A stretch of 64,000 nucleotides of DNA from Ureibacillus chungkukjangi (GTDB lineage Bacteria > Bacillota > Bacilli > Bacillales_A > Planococcaceae), in assembly GCF_003217295.1 (NCBI RefSeq), contig NZ_QJTJ01000019.1, positions 1 through 64,000 of the forward strand, written 5' to 3'. The number at the start of each line of letters is the position of its first letter. Positions within the stretch are counted from its first letter, which is position 1. Of this stretch, positions 27,412-35,605 are shown piece by piece. The notes under the pieces are model-generated. The model saw only the letters and a program-made list of their open reading frames with translations. It did no database searches and was not told the DNA's origin. A program made the position numbers and the translations under genes.

Positions 27412-27468
27412 ACAAAAAAAAATGACTAGTAGGAGTCAGTTCGAAACCACTGCCATACTAGCCATTCT
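27412..27468 (-). terminator. Terminator of tRNA-dihydrouridine synthase gene
   Basis: TGGCTAGTATGG with CTCCTACTAGTCA forms a long imperfect stem followed on the minus strand by TTTTTTTT. Confidence 0.85.
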
Positions 27469-27482
27469 ATTTTGCAAAAAAG

Positions 27483-28466
27483 TTATTCTACTGTTCCTGT
27501 CTCATCTACATCTTTTCTAAAATTATCGAGCAATGCTCGCACTTCATCTGTAGATTTCGTGTTCATCAATTGGTTTCTTAATTCACCAGCTCCACGGAAT
27601 CCTTTGACATAAATTTTGAAAAAGCGATGAAGGCCAGAGATTGAACGAGGCACTTCTTCTGCATATTGATCTTGAAGATCAAGCTGCAATCTCAAAAGAT
27701 CAAGGTATTCTTCAGGGCTATGCTCTCTTGGTTCCTTTTCAAAGGCAAAAGGATTTTTAAAAATACCTCGTCCAATCATAACGCCATCAACACCATACTT
27801 TTCAACAAGCTCAAGCCCAGTTTTACGGTCAGGTATATCCCCATTGATTGTTAGAAGCGTATCGGGCGCAATACGATCACGAAGCTTTTTAATCTCAGGA
27901 ATCAGCTCCCAATGGGCATCGACTTGGCTCATTTCTTTTCTTGTACGTAAATGAATAGAAAGGTTTGCAATATCCTGCTTTAAGATATGTGTTAGCCACT
28001 CTTCCCACTCACTAACTTCATAAAAGCCCAGTCTTGTTTTCACGCTGACAGGAAGTCCACCCGCTTTTGCCGCTTGAATAAGTTCTGCTGCAGTCTCTGG
28101 ATGTAGAATAAGACCACTGCCCTTCCCTCTAGAGGCAACATTCGGCACAGGACATCCCATATTGATATCAACACCCTTAAAGCCAAGCTCTGCCATACCA
28201 ATACTCATTTGACGAAAATATTCAGGATTATCTCCCCAAATATGCGCCACCATTGGCTGCTCATCTTCTGTAAAAGTCAACCGGCCACGAACACTTTTCA
28301 TGCCTTCTGGATGACAATAACTATCCGAGTTTGTAAACTCTGTAAAAAATACATCTGGTCGACCGGCCGCACTAACTACATGACGAAAAACAACATCCGT
28401 CACATCCTCCATTGGTGCAAGTACAAAAAACGGTCGTGGCAAGTCACGCCAAAAATTATCTATCAT
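27483..28466 (-). CDS. tRNA-dihydrouridine synthase
   Basis: About 327 aa FMN-dependent TIM barrel that reduces uridine to dihydrouridine in tRNA. Motifs: [14 protein letters not shown] at the start, [19 protein letters not shown] with the catalytic Cys, [15 protein letters not shown] and [13 protein letters not shown], then the helical C-terminal domain. An ATG preceded at 12 nt by GAGAGGA is taken as start; the frame is open 7 codons further to a GTG that lacks a ribosome site. It resembles a Bacillus dus paralogue, but which (dus1/dus2) I cannot say. Confidence 0.9.
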   Translation of the reverse strand: MIDNFWRDLPRPFFVLAPMEDVTDVVFRHVVSAAGRPDVFFTEFTNSDSYCHPEGMKSVRGRLTFTEDEQPMVAHIWGDNPEYFRQMSIGMAELGFKGVDINMGCPVPNVASRGKGSGLILHPETAAELIQAAKAGGLPVSVKTRLGFYEVSEWEEWLTHILKQDIANLSIHLRTRKEMSQVDAHWELIPEIKKLRDRIAPDTLLTINGDIPDRKTGLELVEKYGVDGVMIGRGIFKNPFAFEKEPREHSPEEYLDLLRLQLDLQDQYAEEVPRSISGLHRFFKIYVKGFRGAGELRNQLMNTKSTDEVRALLDNFRKDVDETGTVE

Positions 28467-28487
28467 TTCTAACTCAAATCCTCTCAC

Positions 28488-28836
28488 TATGGTGAAAACT
28501 TTAAACCATCTGCCAAAAATACCAAACCAATTGTTTTACTCTATTTAAACTTAAATCATTTACGAAAAAACTAAGCTGCGAAATTCGGCAATCTTTATTT
28601 TAACGAAAATCTGCTCTGAATGGTATTTTTTTAAACAAAAAAGCAGATGATATAGATTTTTGCCTATAACAACTGCTTTTCTATTCAAATTATAACTCTT
28701 CCACAGTATCTAGCCTGCATTTGGTAGAACAATATGGGGCGGAGTTAAGTTCTAAATTTTATGGTCTTTATTTTTAAATAGCAAAATATGCAATAGGTTG
28801 GATTCGAATGTTTCATATTAATTTTTATGTTAATAG
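28488..28836. other. Intergenic region with one terminator
   Basis: About 350 AT-rich bases between the dus gene and the unknown 284-aa gene. Apart from the terminator listed separately I see only presumed promoter sequence for dus. Confidence 0.4.
28636..28682 (-). terminator. Terminator-like hairpin after unknown 284-aa gene
   Basis: AAAGCAGTTGTTATAG with CTATATCATCTGCTTT, followed on the minus strand by TTTTG; 155 nt after the stop codon of the upstream gene. Confidence 0.65.
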
Positions 28837-29691
28837 CTAAATATGCATCAATGCTCCATCCGGCTTCGGTATGTCTTGGACTGATATCTGATTCATTTTA
28901 CAAAAATGTTTTAAAAATTGTTGTGCAAGTTCTCGTTCCTTTGGGTCACTTTTCAACTCAACTATATCGATTAAAATTTGAGCCATCCTTAAATTATCAA
29001 AATAACGGTGTTTACCTGTATTCCATGTCATTTTGTGGGGGGATTTTTCATTTACGTAATAATTCCAAAAAAGCATCTGATCCGATTCCTGTTCTGAAAG
29101 CTTGAGTCTGTATTTTGAATGGGCAGGAATATTTCCATCTTTACAAAGCTTACCAATAAAATCTTCTTTTACCATATAGACACCTAAAATACGTCTGTTT
29201 TTTTCAGTCCCGCTTGAATCAATTTCGGTTAACAGGACGGCGCTATTTTGGTACAAGCGGATGGGTTTGACTGTATTCCCCTTATTATTACCGCTCTTTA
29301 TTACACCTGAAAAAACTTTCCACTCAGAAAAAGAACTAATCTGTTCTTCTGTGTCACACCAAAAAACCATTTGTGATTCTGGATGGAGTTTATGATTTTT
29401 CATAAGTTTTTCATGCTCCAAGCGAAGTTCCCTATTTTTTTGATATAGCTTTTTTTCCTCTCTCTTCCTCCATTCTTCCTCCCTTAGTTCAACTTCCTTT
29501 TTTTGTATAATTTTTTCAAGTGAGTCCGCAACATTTTTGTCATGTAATTGTAGGTGCTTTCCAAATACATCTGGAAAAATAAACTTTTTATTTTCCGTTG
29601 CGAAATTTATTTCAATACTAGACTCATTTTGTTTAACTATACTCCCCATGCCAAAACGCTTGTGTGTTACTTTCTTATTAATTAGATTCAT
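28837..29691 (-). CDS. Unknown 284-aa protein with Tudor-like N-terminus and coiled coil
   Basis: No family recognised for the whole protein. The first 50 residues (VTHKRFGMGSIV, then IEINFATENKKFIFPDVF) resemble the small SH3/Tudor-like beta barrel found at the end of PcrA-type helicases and in some stand-alone proteins. Residues 55-100 are highly charged and helical (coiled coil). The C-terminal part has Trp/Phe/Tyr-rich segments (MVFWCDTEEQ, MLFWNYYVNEK) without a known catalytic motif. Good ribosome site (AAGGAGG). Isolated between gene-poor regions, compatible with an accessory gene. Confidence 0.65.
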   Translation of the reverse strand: MNLINKKVTHKRFGMGSIVKQNESSIEINFATENKKFIFPDVFGKHLQLHDKNVADSLEKIIQKKEVELREEEWRKREEKKLYQKNRELRLEHEKLMKNHKLHPESQMVFWCDTEEQISSFSEWKVFSGVIKSGNNKGNTVKPIRLYQNSAVLLTEIDSSGTEKNRRILGVYMVKEDFIGKLCKDGNIPAHSKYRLKLSEQESDQMLFWNYYVNEKSPHKMTWNTGKHRYFDNLRMAQILIDIVELKSDPKERELAQQFLKHFCKMNQISVQDIPKPDGALMHI

Positions 29692-29815
29692 TATTAAAAT
29701 CCTCCTTGTAGAATAGAAATTCGGTTACTTTGATAGTAAATTGATAATTTCATTCCACTAACTTCGTTTCAAGTGCACACAACTGTTTAAATTATTCTTT
29801 GATATTAAAATGGAT

Positions 29816-29866
29816 ATAAAAAAACGTATCCATAATTCAATACACCGGAATTACGAATACGATTGA
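29816..29866 (-). terminator. Orphan minus-strand terminator
   Basis: CGTATTCGTAATTC pairs with GAATTATGGATACG and is followed on the minus strand by TTTTTTT. No gene lies upstream on that strand before rlmCD, whose own terminator is 830 bp away. Confidence 0.65.
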
Positions 29867-29922
29867 ATAAAACAATTGTAAGACTATTATAACATTTTTC
29901 TGAAGATTTTACAAATTTCTTG

Positions 29923-29952
29923 TTGACAGCAAAATTCATTGTGAGGTAAAAT
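29923..29952 (+). promoter_or_regulatory. Consensus sigma-A promoter without a gene
   Basis: TTGACA, 18 nt, TAAAAT on the plus strand. This is a near-consensus promoter reading into about 800 bp with no open frame on that strand. Confidence 0.55.
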
Positions 29953-30400
29953 GGAAATTTATTCTCTTTAATCATTAAAATAGCTACGAAATAAATGCCT
30001 CCTAAAAGCCTCAAAATTTCTGGAATGCTCTTTAAAAATCTATCCCAACGATATTTAAGAAACCAAGCTAATAAGAGATGAACATACTCACTACTGAGTA
30101 AGTTTACTTCCTGACGGTAGATAAACTACCGAAACAATATTCAGAAAGATCTTGAGAGTGAATAACAAGAATTTCAGACCGAACATTCATCTTGAAAAAC
30201 TCAAACAAACCGTTCCAATCTGATACAATGACAGAGTTTATCTTCTATCGTTCCTAAAATTTCAGCAGCAAAGTTGGATGCGAGCATTTAATAAGGTTTT
30301 CTATGAAGATAACAAACAGATTGAATGATACCCTTCCATCTCATTTCTTTTTCAATAAGCTTAATGAATTTTAAATATGTAACAATGTAACTAGCGAAAG

Positions 30401-30594
30401 TAAATAAGCGTAATTTTTCCGGTTATTTGCAGAATAAAACTCGTTTTGAAGGTAAATAAGGGAATATTTTCCGCTTATCATAAGAAAAATCACTCATTTC
30501 CTCATTTTTCAAGACGTTAAGGGAATTTTCTTCGGCTATTTAGACTATTTTTCACTATATTTTTTAAATAAGCGAAATTTTCCCTTCTATTTTA
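30401..30594. repeat. Four dispersed AAATAAGCG/CGCTTATTT dyads
   Basis: Degenerate dyads of about 28 bp at 30401, 30452, 30517 and 30563. Each has a TAAATAAGsG half, an A/T-rich centre such as AATTTTTCC and an inverse GCTTATTT-like half. They share one consensus but vary in spacing (46-65 bp). Confidence 0.6.
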
Positions 30595-30692
30595 CAAACC
30601 TGGCTCTCAATCTTCCCTCCCAATCTATGAGAGCGAAACCTTTTAATCCCATTAAACTCACAATTCAACGTACAAAAGCATTTTTACCACTA

Positions 30693-30726
30693 AAAAAACT
30701 CGAATACAATAATCGTATTCGAGTCT
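30693..30726 (-). terminator. Terminator of rlmCD
   Basis: GACTCGAATACG pairs with CGTATTCGAG-type arm around ATTATTG, followed on the minus strand by TTTTTTT. Confidence 0.9.
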
Positions 30727-30752
30727 CAAATTTCAATATATTTTATTAAGCT

Positions 30753-32120
30753 TCAGTTTTCTTCTAAAATCAACTTCGCAACACACTCGACATGCGTTGT
30801 TTGAGGGAACATGTCCACCGGTTGGATTTCCATTGTTTTATAGCCGCCGTCTTCTAGGAAGCGAAGATCACGGGCTAATGTTCCTGGGTTACACGATACA
30901 TACACTACACGTTTTGGCTTTTGCTCGATGATTGTTGATAACAATGCTTCGTCGCATCCTTTGCGAGGTGGATCGACTACTAGAACGTCTGCTTCTTTCC
31001 CATCTGCGTACCAGCGTGGGATTACTTCTTCTGCTGGTCCAGCTTCAAAGTAAGTGTTAGTGAATCCGTTGATTTCCGCATTGCGTTTTGCATCTTCAAT
31101 AGCTTGCTCAACGATTTCAACACCCATAACAGATTTTGCTTTTTGTGCTAGGAATAAAGAAATTGTTCCGATGCCACAGTAAGCATCAATTACTCTTTCA
31201 TTTCCCGTCAACTGCGCATAATCTAATGCCTGCTTGTATAGAACTTCTGTTTGAACTGGGTTCACTTGATAGAACGATCGAGCTGAAATTTCAAAGCGAA
31301 CGTCGCCAATCGTATCCTCGATGAAATCTTTCCCCCAAAGTGTCACTGTTTCATTTCCAAGAATGACATTTGTTTTTTCGATGTTAATGTTTTGAACAAT
31401 CGAAGTTACATTCGGAATAAGCTTTTGAATTAATGCAATTGCCTCATCTTTTTGAGAGAATTTATGTTTATTTGTAACGAGAACTACCATTACTTCCTCA
31501 GTTGCACGACCTTTACGAACAACCACATGGCGCAGCATTCCCTGATGAGAAGCTTCGTTATAAGGCTGCAATCCGATTTCCATAAGCTCTTTTTTCAAGG
31601 TAGCCATCATGGTATCTGCTTCACTCACCTGAATTAAACAACGTTCCATATCCACAATTTCATGTGACTTAGATTTGTAAAAGCCTGCAATAGGACCGGT
31701 TTCGGTCATTGAAAATGGAATTTGAGACTTGTTTCGGTAATTCCAAGGATCCTGCATCCCTTTTACAGGCAGTACAGGCGCATCTATCTTGCCAATTCGT
31801 TGCATCACATTGCGAACCATACTTTCCTTCCACTTCAATTGCCCTTCATACGACAAATGCTGAACCTGGCAACCTCCACATTGACCAAAATAAATACAAG
31901 GCGCCTTCACTCTGTCAGGTGATTCTTTTATAATATCTACGATTTTCGCAAAACCGTAGTTCTTTAACGTTTTTAGCACATGAACTTCAACCGTTTCCTC
32001 AGGTAATGCCCCTTGAATAAACAAAGGATACCCATCAACCTTCGCCACGCCATTCCCATCATGCGTCAAATCTTCTATATATACCGTCATACGATCATTC
32101 TTCTTAACTGGTGCTACCAT
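30753..32120 (-). CDS. rlmCD: 23S rRNA (uracil-C5)-methyltransferase RlmCD
   Basis: 455 aa, RumA/TrmA family. N-terminal TRAM domain (about 5-65), a Cys-rich iron-sulfur-type segment (CIYFGQCGGCQVQH), then an AdoMet methyltransferase domain: DAYCGIGTISLFLA, VVDPPRKGCDEALL and catalytic Cys in VYVSCNPGTLARD. In Bacillus the single enzyme RlmCD (YefA) methylates U747 and U1939. GGAGG ribosome site before the ATG. As in Bacillus it is next to dgkB, although 1.7 kb of repeats intervenes here. Confidence 0.93.
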   Translation of the reverse strand: MVAPVKKNDRMTVYIEDLTHDGNGVAKVDGYPLFIQGALPEETVEVHVLKTLKNYGFAKIVDIIKESPDRVKAPCIYFGQCGGCQVQHLSYEGQLKWKESMVRNVMQRIGKIDAPVLPVKGMQDPWNYRNKSQIPFSMTETGPIAGFYKSKSHEIVDMERCLIQVSEADTMMATLKKELMEIGLQPYNEASHQGMLRHVVVRKGRATEEVMVVLVTNKHKFSQKDEAIALIQKLIPNVTSIVQNINIEKTNVILGNETVTLWGKDFIEDTIGDVRFEISARSFYQVNPVQTEVLYKQALDYAQLTGNERVIDAYCGIGTISLFLAQKAKSVMGVEIVEQAIEDAKRNAEINGFTNTYFEAGPAEEVIPRWYADGKEADVLVVDPPRKGCDEALLSTIIEQKPKRVVYVSCNPGTLARDLRFLEDGGYKTMEIQPVDMFPQTTHVECVAKLILEEN

Positions 32121-32155
32121 CTTCCGTCCTCCATTTCAGTTACTCTATTGTAGCA

Positions 32156-32198
32156 AAAATAAATCCAACTCAACAGTAAGTTGAGTTGGATTTATTTT
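32156..32198 (-). terminator. Perfect 18-bp hairpin at rlmCD end of repeat block
   Basis: AAAATAAATCCAACTCAA pairs perfectly with its complement around a 7-nt loop; on the minus strand a T-rich stretch (TTTATTTTTG) follows. It can stop read-through from the repeat block into rlmCD. Its ACTCAA/TTGAGT core recurs in every 114-bp unit of the adjacent array. Confidence 0.7.
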
Positions 32199-32908
32199 CT
32201 GCGCCGAAAGCTTGCGGCAGGCGCAAAATAACTTTTAATGAAAAGTTGAATTCTATTATAAAAAATTTATTAACTTAATAACACTCAGCAGTAATTGAGT
32301 TGAATTCTTTTTCTGCGCTGAAAGCTTGCGGCAGGCGCAAAAAATCAACAAATGAAAAGTGAACTCTTTCCTAAAAAATTCATTGATTTAATAACACTTA
32401 AAAGTAAATTCAGTTGAATTCTTTTTCTGCGGCGAAAGCTTGCGGCAGGCGCAAAATAACTTTTAATGAAAAGTTGAATTCTATTATAAAAAATTTATTA
32501 ACTTAATAACACTCAACAGTAATTGAGTTGAATTCTCTTTCTGCGCCGAAAGCTTGCGGCAGGCGCAAAAAATCAACAAATGAAAAGTGAACTCTTTCCT
32601 AAAGAATTCATTGATTCAATAACACTCAAAAGTAAATTCAGTTGAATTCTTTTTCTGCGCCGAAAGCTTGCGGCAGGCGCAAAATAACTTTTAATGAAAA
32701 GTTGAATTCTATTATAAAAAATTCATTAACTTAATAACACTCAACAGTAATTGAGTTGAGTTCTTTTTCTGCGCCGAAAGCTTGCGGCAGGCGCAAAATA
32801 ACTTTTAATGAAAAGTTGAATTCTATTATAAAAAATTTATTAACTTAATAACACTCAACAGTAATTGAGTTGAATTTTTTTCTGCGCCGAAAGCTTACGG
32901 CAGGCGCA
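32199..32908. repeat. 114-bp tandem repeat, seven GC-rich hairpin cores
   Basis: The 26-nt core beginning TGCGCCGAAAGCTTGCGGCA and ending GGCGCA starts at 32200, 32314, 32428, 32542, 32656, 32770 and 32883, an interval of exactly 114 bp five times and 113 once. Each core folds (TGCGCC with GGCGCA, CCG with CGG). Two spacer types alternate: A (AACTTTTAATGAAAAGTT, then ACTCAACAGTAATTGAGT hairpin) and B (ATCAACAAATGAAAAGTG), in the order A B A B A A. No reading frame runs through. Confidence 0.92.
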
Positions 32909-32946
32909 AAATAACTTTAGTTTGAAGAAAAAACATACAACTGTGA

Positions 32947-33260
32947 GCAAAACCAGTCACTTTACTACGATTCAGAATGCAAACCACTCTACGTGGTAGC
33001 AAAGCCAGTCTCTTTACTACGATTCAGAACGTAAGTCGCTCCACATGGTAGCAAAAACATTCTCTTTACTACGATTCAGAACGTAAGCCGCTCCACATGG
33101 TAGCAAAGCCAGCCTCTTTACTCCGATTCAAGCGGTAAACCGCTCCACACGGTAGCAAAAACAGTCACTTTATTACGATTCAGAACGCAAACCACTTTAC
33201 ATTGTAGCAAAGCCAGTCTCTTTACTACGATTCAGAACGTAAGTCGCTCCACATGGTAGA
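32947..33260. repeat. 52-bp tandem repeat, six copies (TTTACTACGATTCAG type)
   Basis: The marker TTTACTACGATTCAG (with small changes) starts at 32961, 33013, 33065, 33117, 33169 and 33221, exactly 52 bp apart each time. The rest of the unit reads like AACGTAAGTCGCTCCACATGG then TAGCAAAGCCAGTCTC. The CCAC/GTGG parts make small dyads. Confidence 0.92.
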
Positions 33261-33278
33261 AAAAACTCTCTCTTACAG

Positions 33279-33760
33279 CGTTTCATCTACCCTATGAAAC
33301 GCATTACATTCAAAAATTCACTTCCCAACACGTTTCACCTGATCTATGAAACGCATCTCAATCAAAATTCACTACCCTAATGCAGTTCATCCACCTCATG
33401 AAACGGATCTCAATCAAAAATTCACTTCCCAACACGTTTCAACCGCTCTATGAAACGCACCTCATTCAAAAATTCACTTCCCAACACGTTTCACCTGATC
33501 TATGAAACGCATCTCAATCAAAATTCACTACCCTAATGCAGTTCATCCACCTCATGAAACGGATCTCAATCAAAAATTCACTTCCCAACACGTTTCATCG
33601 CTCTATGAAACGCACCTCAACCAAAAATTCACTTCCCAACACGTTTCAACCACTCTATGAAACGCATCTCAATCAAAAATTCACTACCCTAACGCAGTTC
33701 ATCCACCTTATGAAATGCATCTCCTCCAAACCCCACCTTCTCAATGCGTTTCATCCAATA
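33279..33760. repeat. 52-bp tandem repeat, ten copies (CGTTTCAT/ATGAAACG dyads)
   Basis: Copies start at 33279, 33331, 33383, 33435, 33487, 33539, 33591, 33642, 33695 and 33747, all 51-53 bp apart. Each carries CGTTTCA, 6-9 nt, TGAAACG, then a spacer such as CATCTCAATCAAAAATTCAC. Some copies have CAGTTCAT in place of CGTTTCAT, linking this array to the one near the left window edge. Blocks starting at 33331 and 33487 are nearly identical, so a 156-bp higher-order duplication is likely. Confidence 0.92.
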
Positions 33761-33796
33761 CCATCCGATAATACCCCGGTGTGTTTCCTCAAAAAT

Positions 33797-33846
33797 TAAA
33801 AACCCATACAACAGTGAGCCGAGCCGCTCAACTGCTATATGGGTTA
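33797..33846 (-). terminator. Terminator of dgkB
   Basis: AACCCATATAGCAGT with a TATGGGTT arm (GAGC/GCTC inside), followed on the minus strand by TTTTAATTTTTG. Confidence 0.88.
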
Positions 33847-33857
33847 GATTTGTTATT

Positions 33858-34784
33858 TTATTCCACTCGATCTAAATCTCGGATGTCTTCTAATGGGACG
33901 AACACATCGATATGTCTTTTTAGGTTGGTAAAGGTTACAGGTGCATCGCCTCCGTATTCACCATCTAGATTGATGTGAATCTCTTCTTCGTCGATTGTTG
34001 ATGTAACTTTAACGACACTTGCCTTTTTGTAGATTAAGTTTGGATCATTTAGATGCTCTCCGCGTAAAGCCAGTGATGCGATTCTTATAAAATCTGCGAT
34101 GTTACATTTTTTTAGAATCATCATTGTGAAGAGACCATCATTAATACTTGCATCTGGGGCGATTTTTTCAAATCCACCTACTGAATTCGTGAGACCACAT
34201 AAGAACATCATGGCTTCACCTTCAAATACCTCGTCATCGTATTCAATTCGCATTGTTGTCGCTTTAATGGATGGGATCATCTCGATACCCTTTAAGTAGT
34301 AGGCAAGCTGTCCCAGTATCGTTTTCATTTTGCTTGGTACTTCGTAAGTTAACTCAGTAATGCGACCACCTGCAGCAATATTGATGAAGTAGCGGTCATC
34401 ATTTATTAATCCAACATCAACTGGAATTGTGTCGCCTTTAACAATAATATCGATTGCTTCGTCAATTTTTCTAGGAACTCGGATTGCTCGGGCAAAATCA
34501 TTTGTTGTTCCCATTGGTACGATGCCTAACTTTGGCCTCTTTTCATAAGGGCTCATTCCAGCTACAACTTCATTTAATGTACCGTCACCGCCAGCAGCAA
34601 TAATAATATCAAAACCACGTTCTACAGCATGGGCAGCAGCTACTCGCGCGTCCCCTTCACAGGTTGTTGCATGACAAGATGTTTCATAGCCTGCTATTTC
34701 AAGTTTTTCTAATACCTCAGGCAAATTCTTTCGAAACAGCTCTCTCCCCGATGTCGGATTATAAATGATTCTCGCTCTTCTCAT
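33858..34784 (-). CDS. dgkB: Diacylglycerol kinase DgkB
   Basis: 308 aa, DAGK catalytic family. IIYNPTSGRE at the start, the signature AAGGDGTLNEVVAGM near residue 65 and IVPMGTTNDFARAI for ATP binding. DgkB phosphorylates diacylglycerol, recycling the by-product of lipoteichoic acid synthesis into phospholipid, which links it to the LtaS gene in this window. Gene order dgkB-rlmCD is as in Bacillus (yerQ-yefA). Confidence 0.93.
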   Translation of the reverse strand: MRRARIIYNPTSGRELFRKNLPEVLEKLEIAGYETSCHATTCEGDARVAAAHAVERGFDIIIAAGGDGTLNEVVAGMSPYEKRPKLGIVPMGTTNDFARAIRVPRKIDEAIDIIVKGDTIPVDVGLINDDRYFINIAAGGRITELTYEVPSKMKTILGQLAYYLKGIEMIPSIKATTMRIEYDDEVFEGEAMMFLCGLTNSVGGFEKIAPDASINDGLFTMMILKKCNIADFIRIASLALRGEHLNDPNLIYKKASVVKVTSTIDEEEIHINLDGEYGGDAPVTFTNLKRHIDVFVPLEDIRDLDRVE

Positions 34785-34834
34785 ATTTTTTCCATCCTAT
34801 ACCTTTTATTATGTAAAAACATATTTAGGCGTAA

Positions 34835-34889
34835 AAAGGTTCCCTTCAATCGCAGAAAATATTTTTGAAATTGAAGAGAACTTCACCTA
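34835..34889 (-). terminator. Terminator of thioredoxin-like gene
   Basis: Stem GTTCTCTTCAAT / ATTGAAGGGAAC, followed on the minus strand by CTTTTTAC. Confidence 0.8.
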
Positions 34890-34897
34890 ACTCTATA

Positions 34898-35461
34898 TTA
34901 TAATAACGCTTTCGAAATGACCGTCTTTACATCTTCGTAAACCCAAGTAGCACATTGTGGGTCTTTTACAAATTTCACCTGCAAGTTAGTATACAACTCT
35001 TTTTGTTTTTGTTCAAATGAAGGGTCGTCTTTTTCTGGAAGCTCAGCACGCATTTCCATTACAAGCTGCTGTAATTCTGGTGCACGAGGCCCCCATTTCG
35101 CAATTACTTCACCTTGATCGTTCAAGAATAGATAAATTGGAATTGCTCGTCCACCATTCGTTAAATAGCGATCGATTAAATCCGTATCTGCATCACGGAA
35201 TGCACAACGAATTTCTAATTCAGCTGCTTCTGCAATTTTGCGGATTACTGGGTTGTTTAACATAGCATCCCCACACCAGTCTTCAGTTATTGCTAAAATA
35301 TGTGGTTTTTTTGCTTGTAATAATTGAATGACTTCATCTTCTGAATTGACGTTGAAGCTTTCATAAACCTTAAAGCTAGGTTCCTTTAATTTAGTCGTCA
35401 TTTGCTCCATGTATTCAGCCATTGTCAATGATTCTTCAAAATATTGTTGTTCAGTTTTCAT
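34898..35461 (-). CDS. Thioredoxin-fold protein with WCGDA site
   Basis: 187 aa with a thioredoxin-like fold: active-site position TEDWCGDAMLNNP (about residue 61), a beta strand LEIRCAFRDAD and the cis-Pro-like segment GGRAIPIYLFLN. The usual CxxC is replaced by C-G-D-A, so it has one redox Cys only. This thioredoxin-like family is common in Firmicutes and is not a classical disulfide reductase; the function is unknown. AGGAGG ribosome site. Its own terminator shows it is a single-gene unit. Confidence 0.8.
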   Translation of the reverse strand: MKTEQQYFEESLTMAEYMEQMTTKLKEPSFKVYESFNVNSEDEVIQLLQAKKPHILAITEDWCGDAMLNNPVIRKIAEAAELEIRCAFRDADTDLIDRYLTNGGRAIPIYLFLNDQGEVIAKWGPRAPELQQLVMEMRAELPEKDDPSFEQKQKELYTNLQVKFVKDPQCATWVYEDVKTVISKALL

Positions 35462-35540
35462 AAATGAACCTCCTTTTCCTTAATAATTCCATTTTGCATT
35501 GGATTTTATAGAAATACAATTTTTCTGTTTGTAACCGGAG

Positions 35541-35588
35541 AAAAGCCCCTATAAGCTAAATTCACTTTTTAGCTCATAGAGGCTTATT
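35541..35588 (-). terminator. Terminator of gatCAB operon
   Basis: AAGCCTCTATGAGCTAAA with TTTAGCTTATAGGGGCTT, then TTCTCC on the minus strand. Confidence 0.85.
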
Positions 35589-35605
35589 TAGAACGGTAAT
35601 TGATT

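Larger units (their letters stand above)
29692..30692. other. One-kilobase gene-free region
   Basis: No coding frame here is credible. It contains a minus-strand terminator with no gene before it, a plus-strand consensus promoter with no gene after it, small hairpins at 30086-30131 (ACTCA-CTAC-TGAGT and CGGTAG-ATAAA-CTACCG), and four dyad repeats at 30.40-30.59 kb. It may be a decayed gene region or encode a small RNA. Confidence 0.5.

Noticed and set aside
29805-30014. 69-aa minus-strand frame
   Set aside because: It ends inside a terminator hairpin, has no ribosome site or recognisable fold; treated as chance.
32199-33760. Tandem repeats as a CRISPR array
   Set aside because: Spacers are themselves repeated, units are longer or differently built than CRISPR repeats, and there are no cas genes.
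33536-33799. 87-aa plus-strand frame with repeated peptide
   Set aside because: Pure translation of the 52-bp repeats, no ribosome site, interrupted by a terminator.
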